DNA from: Winslowiella toletana
GTDB lineage: Bacteria > Pseudomonadota > Gammaproteobacteria > Enterobacterales > Enterobacteriaceae
Assembly: GCF_017875465.1 (NCBI RefSeq)
Contig: NZ_JAGGMQ010000001.1
Coordinates: 1,426,001 to 1,490,000 of the forward strand
Direction of reading: 5' to 3'
DNA length: 64,000 nucleotides
Numbering within the stretch: the first letter of the stretch is position 1; the number at the start of each line of letters is the position of its first letter. Made by a program: the position numbers and the translations under genes. Shown in pieces: positions 27,281 to 37,640 of the stretch. The notes under the pieces were generated by a model. The model did not search any database and had not been told where the DNA came from. It worked only from the letters and a program-made list of their open reading frames with translations.

Positions 27281-27312
27281 AAAAAAAAAACGGCCAGCAT
27301 CAGCTGACCGTT
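27281..27312 (-). terminator. Intrinsic terminator of lysS
   Basis: On the minus strand CGGTCAGC-TGAT-GCTGGCCG is followed by a run of ten T, 20-50 bases after the lysS stop. It ends the xerD-dsbC-recJ-prfB-lysS direction. Confidence 0.9.
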
Positions 27313-27333
27313 ATTCGCATACGAAGCGCCCGA

Positions 27334-28857
27334 TTACTTACTGGTTGGACGCAGCGCCGGGAACAGGATCACGTCGCGAATGGTGTGGCTGTTAGTAAAC
27401 AGCATCACCATACGGTCGATACCAATGCCCAGACCGGCAGTCGGCGGCAAACCATGTTCAAGTGCGGTGACGTAATCTTCATCATAGAACATCGCTTCAT
27501 CATCACCGGCATCTTTAGCATTCACCTGCTGGGCGAAACGCTCAGCCTGATCTTCCGCATCGTTCAGCTCAGAGAAGCCGTTACCGATTTCACGCCCGCC
27601 GATAAAGAACTCGAAGCGGTCGGTGATTTCCGGGTTGTCATCATTACGACGCGCCAGCGGTGAGACTTCGGCCGGATATTCGGTGATAAAGGTCGGCTGA
27701 ATCAGATGGCTTTCTGCGGTCTCTTCGAAGATCTCCGTTACGATGCGGCCCAGACCCCAGCTCTTCTCAATTTTGATGCCGAGCGAGGTAGCGATAGCCG
27801 AAGCTTTTGCCAGATCGTCGAGGTCTGCCAGATCGGTTTCCGGACGATAGCGCAGAATCGCTTCTTTCATCGTCAGTTTTTCGAATGGCTTACCGAAATC
27901 AAATTCCTGCTCACCGTAAGGCACAACGGTGGTGCCCAGCACATCCTGCGCCAGGGTGCGGAACAGGCTCTCGGTCAGTTCGATCAGATCGCGATAATCC
28001 GCATACGCCATATAGAGTTCCATCATGGTGAACTCAGGGTTATGGCGTGGCGAAATACCTTCGTTACGGAAGTTACGGTTGATCTCAAACACCCGGTCGA
28101 AGCCCCCCACCACCAGACGCTTCAGGTACAGCTCCGGGGCAATACGCAGATACATATCAATATCCAGCGCATTATGGTGGGTGATAAATGGACGCGCAGA
28201 AGCGCCGCCCGGGATCACCTGCATCATTGGCGTTTCAACTTCCATAAAGTCGCGGCCAACCATAAACTGGCGAATACCAGCCATGATCTGTGAACGCACT
28301 TTAAAGGTGTTGCGTGATTCGTCATTGGCAATCAAATCAAGGTAACGCTGGCGATAACGGGTTTCCTGATCGGCCAGACCGTGGAATTTGTCCGGCAACG
28401 GACGCAGCGCCTTGGTCAGCAAACGCAGTTCGCTACAGTGAATCGACAGCTCGCCGGTTTTGGTCTTGAACAGCTTACCGCGTGCGCCGAGAATATCGCC
28501 TAAGTCCCACTTCTTGAACTGCTCGTTGTAGTGACCTTCTGGCAGATCGTCGCGCGACACATACAACTGAATACGGCCACCCACATCCTGCAGGGTAACA
28601 AATGACGCTTTACCCATAATGCGGCGCGTCATCATACGGCCAGCAACGCTGACTTCGATGTTCAGATCGACCAGTTCTTCGCTCTCTTTAGCGTCAAAGT
28701 CGGCATGCAACTGGTCAGAAGTGCGGTCGCGGCGGAAATCGTTCGGAAACGCCACGCCATTGTCACGCAGCGCGCTAAGCTTTTCGCGACGCGCTTTCAG
28801 TTCGTTATTAAGCTCAACTGCGGCATCAGCAGCACCCTGCGGTTGTTGTTCAGACAT
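27334..28857 (-). CDS. lysS: Lysyl-tRNA synthetase (class II)
   Basis: 507 residues (E. coli LysS 505). N-terminal OB-fold anticodon-binding domain ([23 protein letters not shown]), class II motif 2 ([20 protein letters not shown]) and motif 3 ([13 protein letters not shown]) are all present. Charges tRNA-Lys. It lies 9 bases after prfB, as in E. coli, and ends before a strong terminator. Confidence 0.98.
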   Translation of the reverse strand: MSEQQPQGAADAAVELNNELKARREKLSALRDNGVAFPNDFRRDRTSDQLHADFDAKESEELVDLNIEVSVAGRMMTRRIMGKASFVTLQDVGGRIQLYVSRDDLPEGHYNEQFKKWDLGDILGARGKLFKTKTGELSIHCSELRLLTKALRPLPDKFHGLADQETRYRQRYLDLIANDESRNTFKVRSQIMAGIRQFMVGRDFMEVETPMMQVIPGGASARPFITHHNALDIDMYLRIAPELYLKRLVVGGFDRVFEINRNFRNEGISPRHNPEFTMMELYMAYADYRDLIELTESLFRTLAQDVLGTTVVPYGEQEFDFGKPFEKLTMKEAILRYRPETDLADLDDLAKASAIATSLGIKIEKSWGLGRIVTEIFEETAESHLIQPTFITEYPAEVSPLARRNDDNPEITDRFEFFIGGREIGNGFSELNDAEDQAERFAQQVNAKDAGDDEAMFYDEDYVTALEHGLPPTAGLGIGIDRMVMLFTNSHTIRDVILFPALRPTSK

Positions 28858-28866
28858 GTCGGTTCC

Positions 28867-29965
28867 TTATAACCCTGCTTTCAAACTTGCTTCAATAAAT
28901 CGATCCAGATCGCCATCCAGTACCGCCTGGGTGTTACGTGTTTCCACCCCGGTACGCAGATCTTTGATGCGTGAATCATCAAGGACGTAAGAACGAATCT
29001 GGCTGCCCCAACCGATATCTGACTTAGTCTCTTCCAGCGCCGCTTTTTCAGCATTTTTCTTCTGCATTTCCAGCTCGTACAGCTTCGCCTTCATCTGCTT
29101 CATTGCCTGATCTTTGTTCTTATGCTGAGAACGGTCATTCTGACACTGGGTCACGGTATTGGTCGGGATATGGGTAATACGCACTGCGGATTCAGTCCGG
29201 TTAACGTGCTGACCACCCGCGCCGGATGCGCGATAGACGTCGATACGCAGATCGGCCGGATTGATTTCGATATCAATATCATCATCCACTTCAGGATAGA
29301 TAAAAGCAGAGCTGAATGAAGTATGGCGACGGCCGCCGGAGTCAAACGGGCTTTTACGCACCAGGCGATGCACACCGGTTTCAGTACGTAACCAGCCAAA
29401 GGCGTAGTCGCCGCTGATTTTCAGCGTGGCGGATTTAATCCCGGCCACATCGCCATCAGACTCTTCAATAATTTCGGTTTTAAAGCCTTTGGCTTCCGCC
29501 CAGCGCAGGTACATACGCACCAGCATGCTGGCCCAGTCCTGGGCTTCGGTGCCGCCGGAACCGGCCTGGATATCGATATAGCAGTCAGCGCTGTCGTATT
29601 CGCCAGAGAACATGCGGCGGAATTCCAGTTCGCCCAGCTTTTTCTCCAGCCCATCCAGCTCGCTGACGGCTTCATTAAAGGTGTCTTCATCGTCGGCTTC
29701 AACCGCCAGTTCCAGCAGGCCCGCCACATCTTCCAGGCCTTGCGTCATCTGGTCGAAGGTTTCGACGATCGCTTCTAACGTTGAACGCTCTTTGCCCAGC
29801 GCTTGCGCACGCTCTGGATCGTTCCAGACGTCAGGCTGTTCAAGTTCGGCGTTTACTTCTTCGAGGCGTTCTTTCTTAGCATCGTAGTCAAAGATACCCC
29901 CGAAGAACGTCGCTGCGCTCCGTGAGATCCTGAATACGGTTTTTTACCGGATTAATTTCAAACAT
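28867..29965 (-). CDS. prfB: Peptide chain release factor 2, expressed by programmed +1 frameshift
   Basis: The start [25 protein letters not shown] is followed by an in-frame UGA (29888-29890). A +1 shift on CTT continues [18 protein letters not shown] to give a 365-residue RF2. The GGQ motif is in [13 protein letters not shown]; the stop-codon recognition part is in [12 protein letters not shown]2 releases peptides at UGA and UAA. The frameshift is autoregulatory: low RF2 leaves the UGA pausing. The SD-like booster upstream of the shift reads CGGGGGTAT, where E. coli has AGGGGGTAT. Cotranscribed with lysS. Confidence 0.98.
29887..29893 (-). promoter_or_regulatory. Programmed +1 frameshift site CTT-TGA-C of prfB
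   Basis: The P-site CTT slips to TTT before UGA followed by C (codon 26). It is preceded by a G-rich SD-like sequence. Required to read the whole RF2. Confidence 0.97.
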
Positions 29966-30053
29966 GGTTAAGAATCTTTTAGTCAGGGATGTCTGTAATA
30001 TAACGGGGCAGTTTAACTGAATTGCGGCGAGGTTTGTAGCGTTGATGCTGTGA

Positions 30054-30125
30054 ACGGGAGCCGAAAACGGCTCCCCTACGGTTTTTCAGAGAGCCCGACG
30101 TCGGGGCGGCGTTCTCGCCGCCCGT
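30054..30125. repeat. REP-like palindromes, inverted pair with two stem types
   Basis: Unit 1 (30054-30079) has stem GGGAGCCG/CGGCTCCC and tail CCTAC. Unit 2 (30102-30125) has stem GGCGGCG/CGCCGCC in opposite orientation. Located between recJ and prfB. Confidence 0.8.
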
Positions 30126-30149
30126 GTCGATGATTTGCGCCGCCCTAAT

Positions 30150-31880
30150 TTACAACGGCCACAGATGTTCAATAATCAGCTGCACATTGCGGTTGCCGCG
30201 AAACTCGTTTACGTCGAGCTTATAGGCCAGTTCAACCTGTTTAACGCTCGGGTCTGGCCACAGTGCGGTATCGATATTAAAAGCGATGCCATCCAGCAAC
30301 GGGCCGCCGCCGAGCGGTTCGATCATCACTTTTAAATGACGCTCGCCCACCAGCCGCTGTTGCAGCAACTTAAATTTGCCATCGAAAATCGGCTCCGGGA
30401 AGGCCTGTCCCCACGGGCCAGCTTCACGCAGCAGTTCCGCCGTCGCCAGCGTCAGCTCCTGCGCCGCCAGTTCGCCATCAGACCAGATCACGCCCTGCAA
30501 TGCGTCAGCATCCAGCCATTCGCCGACCAGTTCGGCAAAACGCTGGCTAAACTCCGTAAAGCGCGCCTCTTCCAGTGACAGCCCGGCCGCCATCGCGTGA
30601 CCACCAAACTTCAGCACCAGTCCCGGGTGCAGCGTATCGATACGCTCCAGCGCATCACGCATATGCAGGCCGGAGACCGAACGTCCGGATCCTTTTAACG
30701 TGCCGTCACCGGCAGGTGCGAAGGCAATCACCGGACGATGAAAACGCTCTTTCAGCCGCGAGGCCAGAATGCCGACCACGCCCTGATGCCACTCGGGATG
30801 ATACATGGCGATGCCGAGCGGCAGCGCTTCGCTGCTGCGCTCCAGCTTGTCACATAAACTTAGCGCTTCAGCCTGCATGCCCTGCTCAATCTCTTTGCGC
30901 GTCTGATTCAGCGCATCCAGTTCATGCGCCAGCATCCGCGCCTGTCCGACATCTTCCGTCAGCAGTAACGCCACACCGACCGACATATCATCAAGACGTC
31001 CGGCGGCATTCAGACGCGGTCCGAGAGCAAAGCCAAGATCGCTGGCGGCCAGCTGCCGTGCGTCACGAGCGGAGATCTCCAGCAACGCGCGAATACCCGG
31101 ACGGCATTTCCCGGCGCGAATACGGCTCAATCCCTGCCACACCAGGATGCGGTTATTGGCATCCAGCGGCACCACATCGGCCACGGTGCCCAGCGCCACC
31201 AGATCCAGCAGTTCGGCAAGATTGGGTGCTGCCAGCCCCTGTTCAAACCAGCCCTGATCGCGCAGATGCGCGCGCAGCGCCAGCATCAGATAGAAGGCAA
31301 CACCCACTCCGGCCAGCGAGCGTGACGGAAATTCGCAGTCAGCAAGGTTAGGGTTAACGATAGCTTCAGCTGCCGGCAGGGTTTCACCTGGCAGGTGGTG
31401 ATCGGTAATCACCACCGGAATACCTTTCTGATGGGCGTAAACCACGCCCGCCAGCGATGAAATACCATTATCAACAGTGACGATCAGCTCTGCGCCGCGC
31501 GCCGCCGCCTGCTCCACCACTTCCGGACTCAGGCCGTAGCCATCTTCGAAACGGTTCGGCACCAGATAGTCGATATTGCGGCCACCCATACTACGTAACG
31601 CCAGCACGGTCAGCGCAGTACTGGTGGCGCCATCGGCATCAAAATCGCCGACAATCATAATACGTTTATGCTGCGCCAGCGCCTGATGCAATATTTCCAC
31701 CGCGCGCTGAATGCCGCTTAACGACTGAAAAGGCAGCAGATATTTTGCACCGCGCTCCAGCTCACTGGCCTGCCGGATACCGCGATGACGGTATAAACGG
31801 CGTAACAGCGGATGAAGTTCTGCCGGAAGTTGCGCCGCGTCCTCCGCCTGTCGGCGACGAAGTTGAGTTGGTTTATTCAC
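30150..31880 (-). CDS. recJ: Single-stranded-DNA 5'-3' exonuclease RecJ
   Basis: 576 residues (E. coli 577). DHH phosphoesterase motifs are in order: GDFDADGATSTAL (I), VTVDNGISS (II), VITDHHLPG (DHH, III), and later GFALGPRLNAAGRLDD and LKFGGHAMAAGLSL (DHHA1). Mn-dependent nuclease for the RecFOR pathway and mismatch repair. Starts 6 bases after dsbC, the conserved xerD-dsbC-recJ operon. Confidence 0.98.
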   Translation of the reverse strand: MNKPTQLRRRQAEDAAQLPAELHPLLRRLYRHRGIRQASELERGAKYLLPFQSLSGIQRAVEILHQALAQHKRIMIVGDFDADGATSTALTVLALRSMGGRNIDYLVPNRFEDGYGLSPEVVEQAAARGAELIVTVDNGISSLAGVVYAHQKGIPVVITDHHLPGETLPAAEAIVNPNLADCEFPSRSLAGVGVAFYLMLALRAHLRDQGWFEQGLAAPNLAELLDLVALGTVADVVPLDANNRILVWQGLSRIRAGKCRPGIRALLEISARDARQLAASDLGFALGPRLNAAGRLDDMSVGVALLLTEDVGQARMLAHELDALNQTRKEIEQGMQAEALSLCDKLERSSEALPLGIAMYHPEWHQGVVGILASRLKERFHRPVIAFAPAGDGTLKGSGRSVSGLHMRDALERIDTLHPGLVLKFGGHAMAAGLSLEEARFTEFSQRFAELVGEWLDADALQGVIWSDGELAAQELTLATAELLREAGPWGQAFPEPIFDGKFKLLQQRLVGERHLKVMIEPLGGGPLLDGIAFNIDTALWPDPSVKQVELAYKLDVNEFRGNRNVQLIIEHLWPL

Positions 31881-31886
31881 TGAAAC

Positions 31887-32591
31887 TTAACCACCACGCT
31901 TCTGACCATCAAGCATCTGCTTCATCTCTTTCGGTCCCTGATAGCCTGGCACCATCATGCCGTTTTCCAGCAGAATGGCAGGCGTCCCCTGGATGCCATA
32001 CAGCACGCCGAGTTTGTAATGTTCATCGAGGTTGATTTTGCAGTCGATTGGCGACACTTCTTCGCCTTTCATCGCCGCATCAAAGGCTTTGTTGCGATCC
32101 GCCGCGCACCAGATGGACTTCATCTCTTTTTCCGTCGGGCTGTTCAGCCCCTGACGCGGGAACGCCAGATAACGCACGGTAATCCCCAGCGCGTTATAGT
32201 CCGCCATCTGCTCATGCAGCTTGCGGCAGTAACCACAGGTGATGTCGGTAAAGACGGTAATCACATGCTGCTCTTTCGCCGCCTTATACACGATCATCTC
32301 TTTCGCCAGCGCGTCGACTTTTTTCTCCAGCAGCTTATTGGTGACATTCACCGGCTGCGCGCCGCTGACGTCATACAGTGGCCCCTGAATAAAGTGTTTA
32401 CCGTCGTCAGAAACATAGAGCACGCCACTTTCGGTCAATACGGTTTTGGTGCCCGCCAGTGGCGAAGGTTGAATTTCAATTTGCTGTAAACCCAGCTTCT
32501 TTAGTGACGCCTGAATGGCCGCATCATCGGCCTGAGCAACGCCAGTCACTGACGCAATCAGCAGTGATATCAGCATAAAACGCTTTTTCAT
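31887..32591 (-). CDS. dsbC: Periplasmic disulfide isomerase DsbC
   Basis: 234 residues (E. coli 236). Signal peptide MKKRFMLISLLIASVTGVAQA, N-terminal dimerisation domain, linker, then a thioredoxin fold with active site CGYC (in DITCGYCRKLHEQM) and cis-Pro in GTPAILL. Two further cysteines (WCAADRN, IDCKIN) form the structural disulfide. Corrects wrong disulfides, kept reduced by DsbD. Confidence 0.98.
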   Translation of the reverse strand: MKKRFMLISLLIASVTGVAQADDAAIQASLKKLGLQQIEIQPSPLAGTKTVLTESGVLYVSDDGKHFIQGPLYDVSGAQPVNVTNKLLEKKVDALAKEMIVYKAAKEQHVITVFTDITCGYCRKLHEQMADYNALGITVRYLAFPRQGLNSPTEKEMKSIWCAADRNKAFDAAMKGEEVSPIDCKINLDEHYKLGVLYGIQGTPAILLENGMMVPGYQGPKEMKQMLDGQKRGG

Positions 32592-32626
32592 ATTGGTCCT
32601 TAATCTTTAACTTTCACACCGGCGCT

Positions 32627-33550
32627 TCAGGCGCGCGGATGATGCTTTTGATGTAACTGGCGCAGCCGCTCGGTGGCGACATGCGTATAAATTTGTGTCG
32701 TCGACAGATCGCTGTGGCCTAACAGCATCTGTACGACACGTAAATCAGCGCCGTGGTTCAGCAGATGGGTGGCAAATGCGTGGCGCAGTACATGCGGCGA
32801 CAATTTTTCACTGTCGATAGCCGCCAGCGTCGCATAATACTTAATCCGATGCCAAAAAGTTTGCCGTGTCATATGCTGAGCACGGTTGCTGGGGAACAAT
32901 ACGTCGTTAGTCTGACCATTCATCAGCCACGGGCGGCCATACTCAATAAACTGCTCAATCCAGTGCACCGCCTCTTCGCCCAGCGGCACCAGACGTTCTT
33001 TATTGCCTTTACCGATCACCCGCACGACTCCCTGGCGCAGGCTGACATCGCCGAGATTTAAGCCTACCAGTTCTGAAACGCGAAGTCCGGTGGCGTACAG
33101 CAGCTCCAGCATCGCTTTATCGCGCAGCTCAATCGGCTGATCGGTGCCAGGCGCCTGCAACAGCCGCTCAATCTGGGCTTCAGAGAGATCTTTAGGCAAG
33201 CGCTGCGGCAGTTTTGGTGACGAGAGCAGCGTACTGGGATCGTCATCGCGCTGCTTTTCGCGGTAGAGATACTGAAACAGCCGCCGCATCGCACTCAGCA
33301 AGCGCGCCGAACTACTGGCTTTGTAGCCTCCCTCCAGCCGTTCAGCGAGAAAGGATTGCAGATCCGCCGCGTCGGCGCTTAGCAACGAGCGCTTATGATG
33401 CTGTAACCAGCCGGCCAGCGCCAGCAGATCAAGGCGATAGGATGCCAGAGTGTTCTGCGCAAGATTGCGTTCAATCCATAGCGCATCGAGAAACTGCTCA
33501 ATCAAATCGGTATCTGGCACGACTTTCTCCGGCGCTTTATCAGTGAGCAT
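32627..33550 (-). CDS. xerD: Site-specific tyrosine recombinase XerD
   Basis: 307 residues (E. coli 298), N-terminus slightly longer (MLTDKAPEKVVPDTDLIEQFLDALW). Catalytic residues: Arg in ATGLRVSEL, Lys in GKGNKERLVPLG, His-x-x-Arg in HVLRHAFATH, His in LGHSDLSTTQ and the nucleophile Tyr in QIYTHV. With XerC it resolves chromosome dimers at dif under FtsK control. First gene of the operon; divergent from fldB across 75 bases. Confidence 0.98.
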   Translation of the reverse strand: MLTDKAPEKVVPDTDLIEQFLDALWIERNLAQNTLASYRLDLLALAGWLQHHKRSLLSADAADLQSFLAERLEGGYKASSSARLLSAMRRLFQYLYREKQRDDDPSTLLSSPKLPQRLPKDLSEAQIERLLQAPGTDQPIELRDKAMLELLYATGLRVSELVGLNLGDVSLRQGVVRVIGKGNKERLVPLGEEAVHWIEQFIEYGRPWLMNGQTNDVLFPSNRAQHMTRQTFWHRIKYYATLAAIDSEKLSPHVLRHAFATHLLNHGADLRVVQMLLGHSDLSTTQIYTHVATERLRQLHQKHHPRA

Positions 33551-33625
33551 TTGTGCTCATTATGCCTGATCCGCGCCCGGTTCTGATACAATCGGGATAA
33601 TTGCATTAAGAATGAGTTTTCCCGC

Positions 33626-34144
33626 ATGAAAATTGGCCTTTTTTACGGCTCCAGTACCTGCTACACCGAAATGGCAGCGGAAAAGATGCGTGACTTTATC
33701 GGTGAAGAGCTGGTGACGCTGCATAATCTGAAAGATGATGCGCCAGCGCTGATGGAACAGTATGACCTGCTGATTATGGGGATCCCAACCTGGGATTTTG
33801 GCGAACTGCAGGAAGACTGGGAAGCGGTCTGGACCGATATTCCGTCGCTTAATCTGCGCGGTAAAGTGGTGGCGCTGTACGGCATGGGTGACCAGATTGG
33901 CTACAGCGAATGGTTCCTTGATGCCCTCGGAATGCTGCATGAACTGCTGACGCCAATGGGCGTTACCTTTATCGGCTACTGGCCGCTGGAGGGCTACGAA
34001 TTCACCAGCCCGAAGCCGCTCACCCGCGACGGCAAACAGTTTGTCGGTCTGGCGCTGGATGATGTTAATCAGTATGAAGTCAGCGACGAACGCATCGAAC
34101 AGTGGTGCGAACAGGTACTGACGGAAATGGCGGAGCTGCTGTAA
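33626..34144 (+). CDS. fldB: Flavodoxin 2
   Basis: 172 residues (E. coli 173). FMN-binding phosphate loop [11 protein letters not shown], then [13 protein letters not shown] (isoalloxazine-side loop) and [15 protein letters not shown], the long-chain flavodoxin pattern. Small electron carrier; FldB is SoxRS-linked in E. coli. Conserved position opposite xerD. Confidence 0.97.
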   Translation: MKIGLFYGSSTCYTEMAAEKMRDFIGEELVTLHNLKDDAPALMEQYDLLIMGIPTWDFGELQEDWEAVWTDIPSLNLRGKVVALYGMGDQIGYSEWFLDALGMLHELLTPMGVTFIGYWPLEGYEFTSPKPLTRDGKQFVGLALDDVNQYEVSDERIEQWCEQVLTEMAELL

Positions 34145-34149
34145 TACGC

Positions 34150-34175
34150 ACCGGCGGCGAGAACGCCGCCCCTAC
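34150..34175. repeat. REP-like palindrome overlapping the cptA stop codon
   Basis: CGGCGGCG-AGAA-CGCCGCCC followed by CTAC. On the minus strand its GTAG head supplies the TAG stop of cptA (34172-34174). Confidence 0.8.
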
Positions 34176-34564
34176 AGTTCAAGTGCCTGACGTAACTGAC
34201 GCCAGTCGGCCTCTTCCATGCTGTCACGCACCAGCCACAACCGCTCACGCTGGCCTTTATTATCCCGTAAACTCAATAAGATGCTCTGCCCAATCCTCCA
34301 CGGGCGGCGGGTGATATCCCACTCTTGCTGACGCCAGCGCAAACGCCGTTTACTCAGCAGGGCAACCGCCCCTTCGCGGCGACGAATACGCCGCTGACTG
34401 CGCACACTCTCCAGCACCACCAGTGTCACTAATATCAGCCACACCACGGTATAATCCGGTGGCCAGGGCGCCAGTAACAACAGCAGAATAACTATTCCAT
34501 GCAGCAGCAGTGAAACCCACTGCGCCTGCCAGGAGACACGCAGATCAGATTGCCACAGGACCAC
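34172..34564 (-). CDS. cptA: CptA/YgfX inner-membrane protein
   Basis: 130 residues (E. coli 135). [23 protein letters not shown], two transmembrane helices near the N-terminus (about 15-55), then a basic soluble domain ([16 protein letters not shown]). In E. coli reported as the toxin partner of CptB/SdhE, interfering with FtsZ/MreB. The C-terminus ends RQALEL, a few residues short of E. coli, with its TAG stop formed by the REP element. Overlaps sdhE by 20 bases. Confidence 0.93.
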   Translation of the reverse strand: MVLWQSDLRVSWQAQWVSLLLHGIVILLLLLAPWPPDYTVVWLILVTLVVLESVRSQRRIRRREGAVALLSKRRLRWRQQEWDITRRPWRIGQSILLSLRDNKGQRERLWLVRDSMEEADWRQLRQALEL

Positions 34565-34811
34565 GTTGTTTATTTCTCAGTTGAATCAGTTGCACCATGC
34601 GTTTCAGCTCGGCATCGGCAGGTTCGCCATGATTCATCAGCCAGTTGAACAGATCCGGGTCGTCACTCTCCAGCAGCTGAATAAACACCTGCTTATCGTT
34701 ATCGCTTAACGAATCATACTCATACTCGAAGAACGGCATAATCGAGATATCCAGCTCACGCATGCCGCGACGGCAGGCCCAGTGAACCCGTGCTCTGTTG
34801 TTAATATCCAT
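34545..34811 (-). CDS. sdhE: FAD assembly factor SdhE (CptB/YgfY)
   Basis: 88 residues (E. coli 88). Carries the invariant RGMRELD motif (residues 15-21). Helical protein that promotes covalent flavinylation of succinate dehydrogenase SdhA. First gene of the sdhE-cptA pair, with 20 bases overlap. Confidence 0.97.
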   Translation of the reverse strand: MDINNRARVHWACRRGMRELDISIMPFFEYEYDSLSDNDKQVFIQLLESDDPDLFNWLMNHGEPADAELKRMVQLIQLRNKQRGPVAI

Positions 34812-35041
34812 TTTCCAACCCTCAGTTAGCCAGACATGGCCGCTAGTTTAGCGCTTTTTATGCAAAGTGCGCGATACGCAAATTTTTCCCCTGCGGCATA
34901 ACGCGCAAAGCGCGGCCACAAGATACAGGGTTAACACGCGTTTTGTGCGTCATCGTCCGAAAACAGGTTGCAAAGCCAGTATGCTCTTTTAACATGAGAA
35001 ACATATTGATGGCTTTTGAACCCTCCATTCAGGATATAACT

Positions 35042-36022
35042 ATGCCGACCTTTACATTACCGCCCCGTCAGCCTGTGGCTTCCGCGCGTTTGCCGCTGAC
35101 GTTGATCTCGCTGGAAGATTGGGCGCTGGCGACCGTGCAGGGTCAGGACAGCGTCAGCTATCTGCAAGGCCAGGTGACGCTCGACGTCGCAGCGCTGGCT
35201 GCCGGACAGCATCTTCCCTGCGCTCACTGTGATGCCAAAGGAAAAATGTGGAGTAACCTGCGTCTGTTTCATCGCGGCGAAGGCTTTGCTTATATCGAGC
35301 GCCGCAGCCTGCGTGATACGCAGATTACCGAACTGAAAAAATATGCGGTGTTTGCCAAAGTCACCATTGTTGCGGACGATGAGTCCGTACTGCTGGGGCT
35401 GGCGGGCTTCCAGGCGCGTGGCGCGCTGGCCGGTCTGTTTGATCAACTGCCGGATGCTGAAACGCCGGTGGTGCAGCAAGGCGACAGCACGCTGCTGTGG
35501 TTTGCCCATCCTGCCGAACGCTTCCTGCTGGTAACCAGCGCAGAACAGGCGCAAGCCATTCAGCAAAAGCTGGTGGGCGAAGCACAATTTAATGACAGCG
35601 CGCAATGGCTGGCGCTGAATATTGAAGCCGGCCTGCCGGTTATTGATGAGAAAAACAGCGCCCAGTTTATTCCGCAGGCCACCAACCTGCAGGCGCTGGA
35701 TGCCATTAGCTTTAAAAAAGGTTGTTACACCGGTCAGGAGATGGTGGCGCGCGCCAAATTCCGTGGCGCCAATAAGCGTGCGCTCTACTGGCTGGCGGGC
35801 AGCGCCAGTCGCGTACCGGAAGCGGGTGATTCACTGGAGATTAAACTGGGTGACAACTGGCGCCGCACCGGCACCATTCTGGCGGCAACCCAGCTGGATA
35901 ATGGTGATGTCTGGGTGCAGGCGGTACTGAATAACGATCTGGAAGCGGACAGCATTTTGCGAGTGCATGGCGATGAAGGCGGCACATTAGCGATTCAGCC
36001 ACTGCCTTATGAGATTACGTAA
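35042..36022 (+). CDS. ygfZ: Folate-binding Fe-S cluster repair/assembly protein YgfZ
   Basis: 326 residues, the same as E. coli. The signature KGCYTGQE (in [20 protein letters not shown]) carries the key cysteine. Structurally like GcvT, binding tetrahydrofolate; supports Fe-S enzymes such as MiaB under oxidative conditions. Start chosen at [18 protein letters not shown], which aligns with E. coli MAFTPFPPRQPTASARLP; ATGs further upstream are not supported. Confidence 0.96.
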   Translation: MPTFTLPPRQPVASARLPLTLISLEDWALATVQGQDSVSYLQGQVTLDVAALAAGQHLPCAHCDAKGKMWSNLRLFHRGEGFAYIERRSLRDTQITELKKYAVFAKVTIVADDESVLLGLAGFQARGALAGLFDQLPDAETPVVQQGDSTLLWFAHPAERFLLVTSAEQAQAIQQKLVGEAQFNDSAQWLALNIEAGLPVIDEKNSAQFIPQATNLQALDAISFKKGCYTGQEMVARAKFRGANKRALYWLAGSASRVPEAGDSLEIKLGDNWRRTGTILAATQLDNGDVWVQAVLNNDLEADSILRVHGDEGGTLAIQPLPYEIT

Positions 36023-36063
36023 AACCTAATGGCGGGCGGGGCAGCAATGCCTCGCCCGCTGCT

Positions 36064-36717
36064 TTACATCACATAGAAGTAGATGGCGAGGAAGTGGCAT
36101 AGACTGCCGCCCAGCACAAAACCATGCCAGATGGCGTGGTTATAGGGGATACGCTCCACCGCGTAGAAAATCACGCCAAGCGTATAGATCACCCCGCCAG
36201 CCGCCAGCAACCAGATACCGCCAGGTAACAGTTTCATCGCCAGCTGATAAATAACAATCAGCGATAACCAGCCCATCAGCAGATAAGTAATCAGCGACAT
36301 TGCCGGAAAGCGGTGCGCGAACAACAGTTTAAAACCAATTCCGACCAGCGCCAGGCTCCAGATCACCACCATCAGCCAGTGCGCCAGCGGCGATTTCAGC
36401 GCAATCAGCAGGAACGGCGTATAGGTACCGGCAATCAGCACATAGATGGCGCAGTGATCGAGCTTTTTCAGCCAGTATTTGGCGCGCGGATGTGGAATCG
36501 CATGGTAGAGCGTGGAAGCGAGAAACAGCAGGATCATGCTGCCGCCGTAGACGCTATAGCTGGTAATCGCCATCGCCCCGGCTTGCGCATCAATCGCCTG
36601 ATCAAGCAGTAATACCAGCCCCACAATACCAAAGATAAATCCCAGACCATGGCTGATGCTGTTAGCAATCTCTTCAGCCAGGGAATATCCCTGTGCAATC
36701 AGCGAATTATTGGTCAT
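36064..36717 (-). CDS. yqfA: Hemolysin III family membrane protein (YqfA/TrhA)
   Basis: 217 residues (E. coli 219), seven transmembrane segments. Conserved motifs: [47 protein letters not shown], and the C-terminal [16 protein letters not shown]. His, Asp and Ser residues suggest the zinc site of the PAQR-like fold. Connected with fatty-acid and membrane-energetics homeostasis in E. coli. Convergent with ygfZ. Confidence 0.94.
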   Translation of the reverse strand: MTNNSLIAQGYSLAEEIANSISHGLGFIFGIVGLVLLLDQAIDAQAGAMAITSYSVYGGSMILLFLASTLYHAIPHPRAKYWLKKLDHCAIYVLIAGTYTPFLLIALKSPLAHWLMVVIWSLALVGIGFKLLFAHRFPAMSLITYLLMGWLSLIVIYQLAMKLLPGGIWLLAAGGVIYTLGVIFYAVERIPYNHAIWHGFVLGGSLCHFLAIYFYVM

Positions 36718-36832
36718 AAAAAGATTATCTCCGCAGCGGTGCAGTAAATTTGTACAGATACAGCGTAACTGAGAATAATTTCAGAGTACACATGTAAGCC
36801 AAAATTAAGTGTAACCGCTTCACACAACCTTT

Positions 36833-37576
36833 TTAACGCCCGCCCGCGGCATCAATAATAGATCCGGTAATATATGAGGCTTCATCGCTCAGCAGCCAGA
36901 CAATAGCGTTGGCGATCTCTTGCGGCTGACCGCCACGCTGCATCGGGATGGTTGACGCGACGCGATTCACCCGATCCGCTTCGCCGCCATCGGCATGCAT
37001 CTCGGTATAGATCGGCCCCGGTCGCACGCCATTTACCCGCACGCCCTGCGCCGCCACTTCCAGCGATAAACCTCGGGTCAGCGTATCCATCGCCCCTTTT
37101 GATGCGGCATAATCGACATATTCGCCCGGCGAACCGGTACGCGCCGCCGCCGATGAGACATTAACAATCGCCCCGCCTTTACCGCCGTGATGCCACGCCA
37201 TCCGTTTAATCGCCTCGCGACAACAGATAAAGCTGCCGGTGACATTGGTGGCAAATACCCGATTAATGCGTTCGGCAGTGAGCTGCTCAACGGTGGATTG
37301 CTGAAACAGGATACCGGCGTTGTTCACCAGCGCACTCAGCACGCCGGGCTGTTGATCAATCTGCTGAAACATCGCCACCACCTGCGCTTCATCGGCGATA
37401 TCCGCCTGCACGCTAAAGGCGCTGCCACCAGCCTGCTCAATCAGCTGCACCACCTCTTCCGCCGCATCAGCGCGCCGGTGGTAATTCACCGCCACCTGAT
37501 AGCCACATTGCGCCAGCATTAATGCTGTTGCACGACCAATGCCACGGCTGCCGCCGGTTACCAGGGCAATTTTCAT
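36833..37576 (-). CDS. ygfF: SDR-family oxidoreductase YgfF
   Basis: 247 residues (E. coli 247). Rossmann motif TGGSRGIGRA (TGxxxGIG), NNAG in ALVNNAGILF, catalytic Ser in VNVSSAAARTG, and YxxxK in YVDYAASKGAMD. The N-terminal basic NYHRR favours NADP. Substrate not established; similar to glucose-1-dehydrogenase-like SDRs. Lies after the gcvTHP terminator, as in E. coli. Confidence 0.93.
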   Translation of the reverse strand: MKIALVTGGSRGIGRATALMLAQCGYQVAVNYHRRADAAEEVVQLIEQAGGSAFSVQADIADEAQVVAMFQQIDQQPGVLSALVNNAGILFQQSTVEQLTAERINRVFATNVTGSFICCREAIKRMAWHHGGKGGAIVNVSSAAARTGSPGEYVDYAASKGAMDTLTRGLSLEVAAQGVRVNGVRPGPIYTEMHADGGEADRVNRVASTIPMQRGGQPQEIANAIVWLLSDEASYITGSIIDAAGGR

Positions 37577-37589
37577 ATTTTTCTCCCAT

Positions 37590-37615
37590 AAAAAAGGCCG
37601 GGCAAGCCCGGCCGT
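37590..37615 (-). terminator. Intrinsic terminator of gcvTHP
   Basis: The minus strand reads GGCCGGGC-TT-GCCCGGCC followed by six T, 25 to 50 bases past the gcvP stop and just before ygfF. Confidence 0.9.
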
Positions 37616-37640
37616 TATGACGATTTTGTGAAATTAATGA

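Noticed and set aside
30575..31351. 258-codon open frame on the plus strand
   Set aside because: It lies within recJ on the other strand and encodes a Pro/Arg/Ala-rich sequence without a fold signature.
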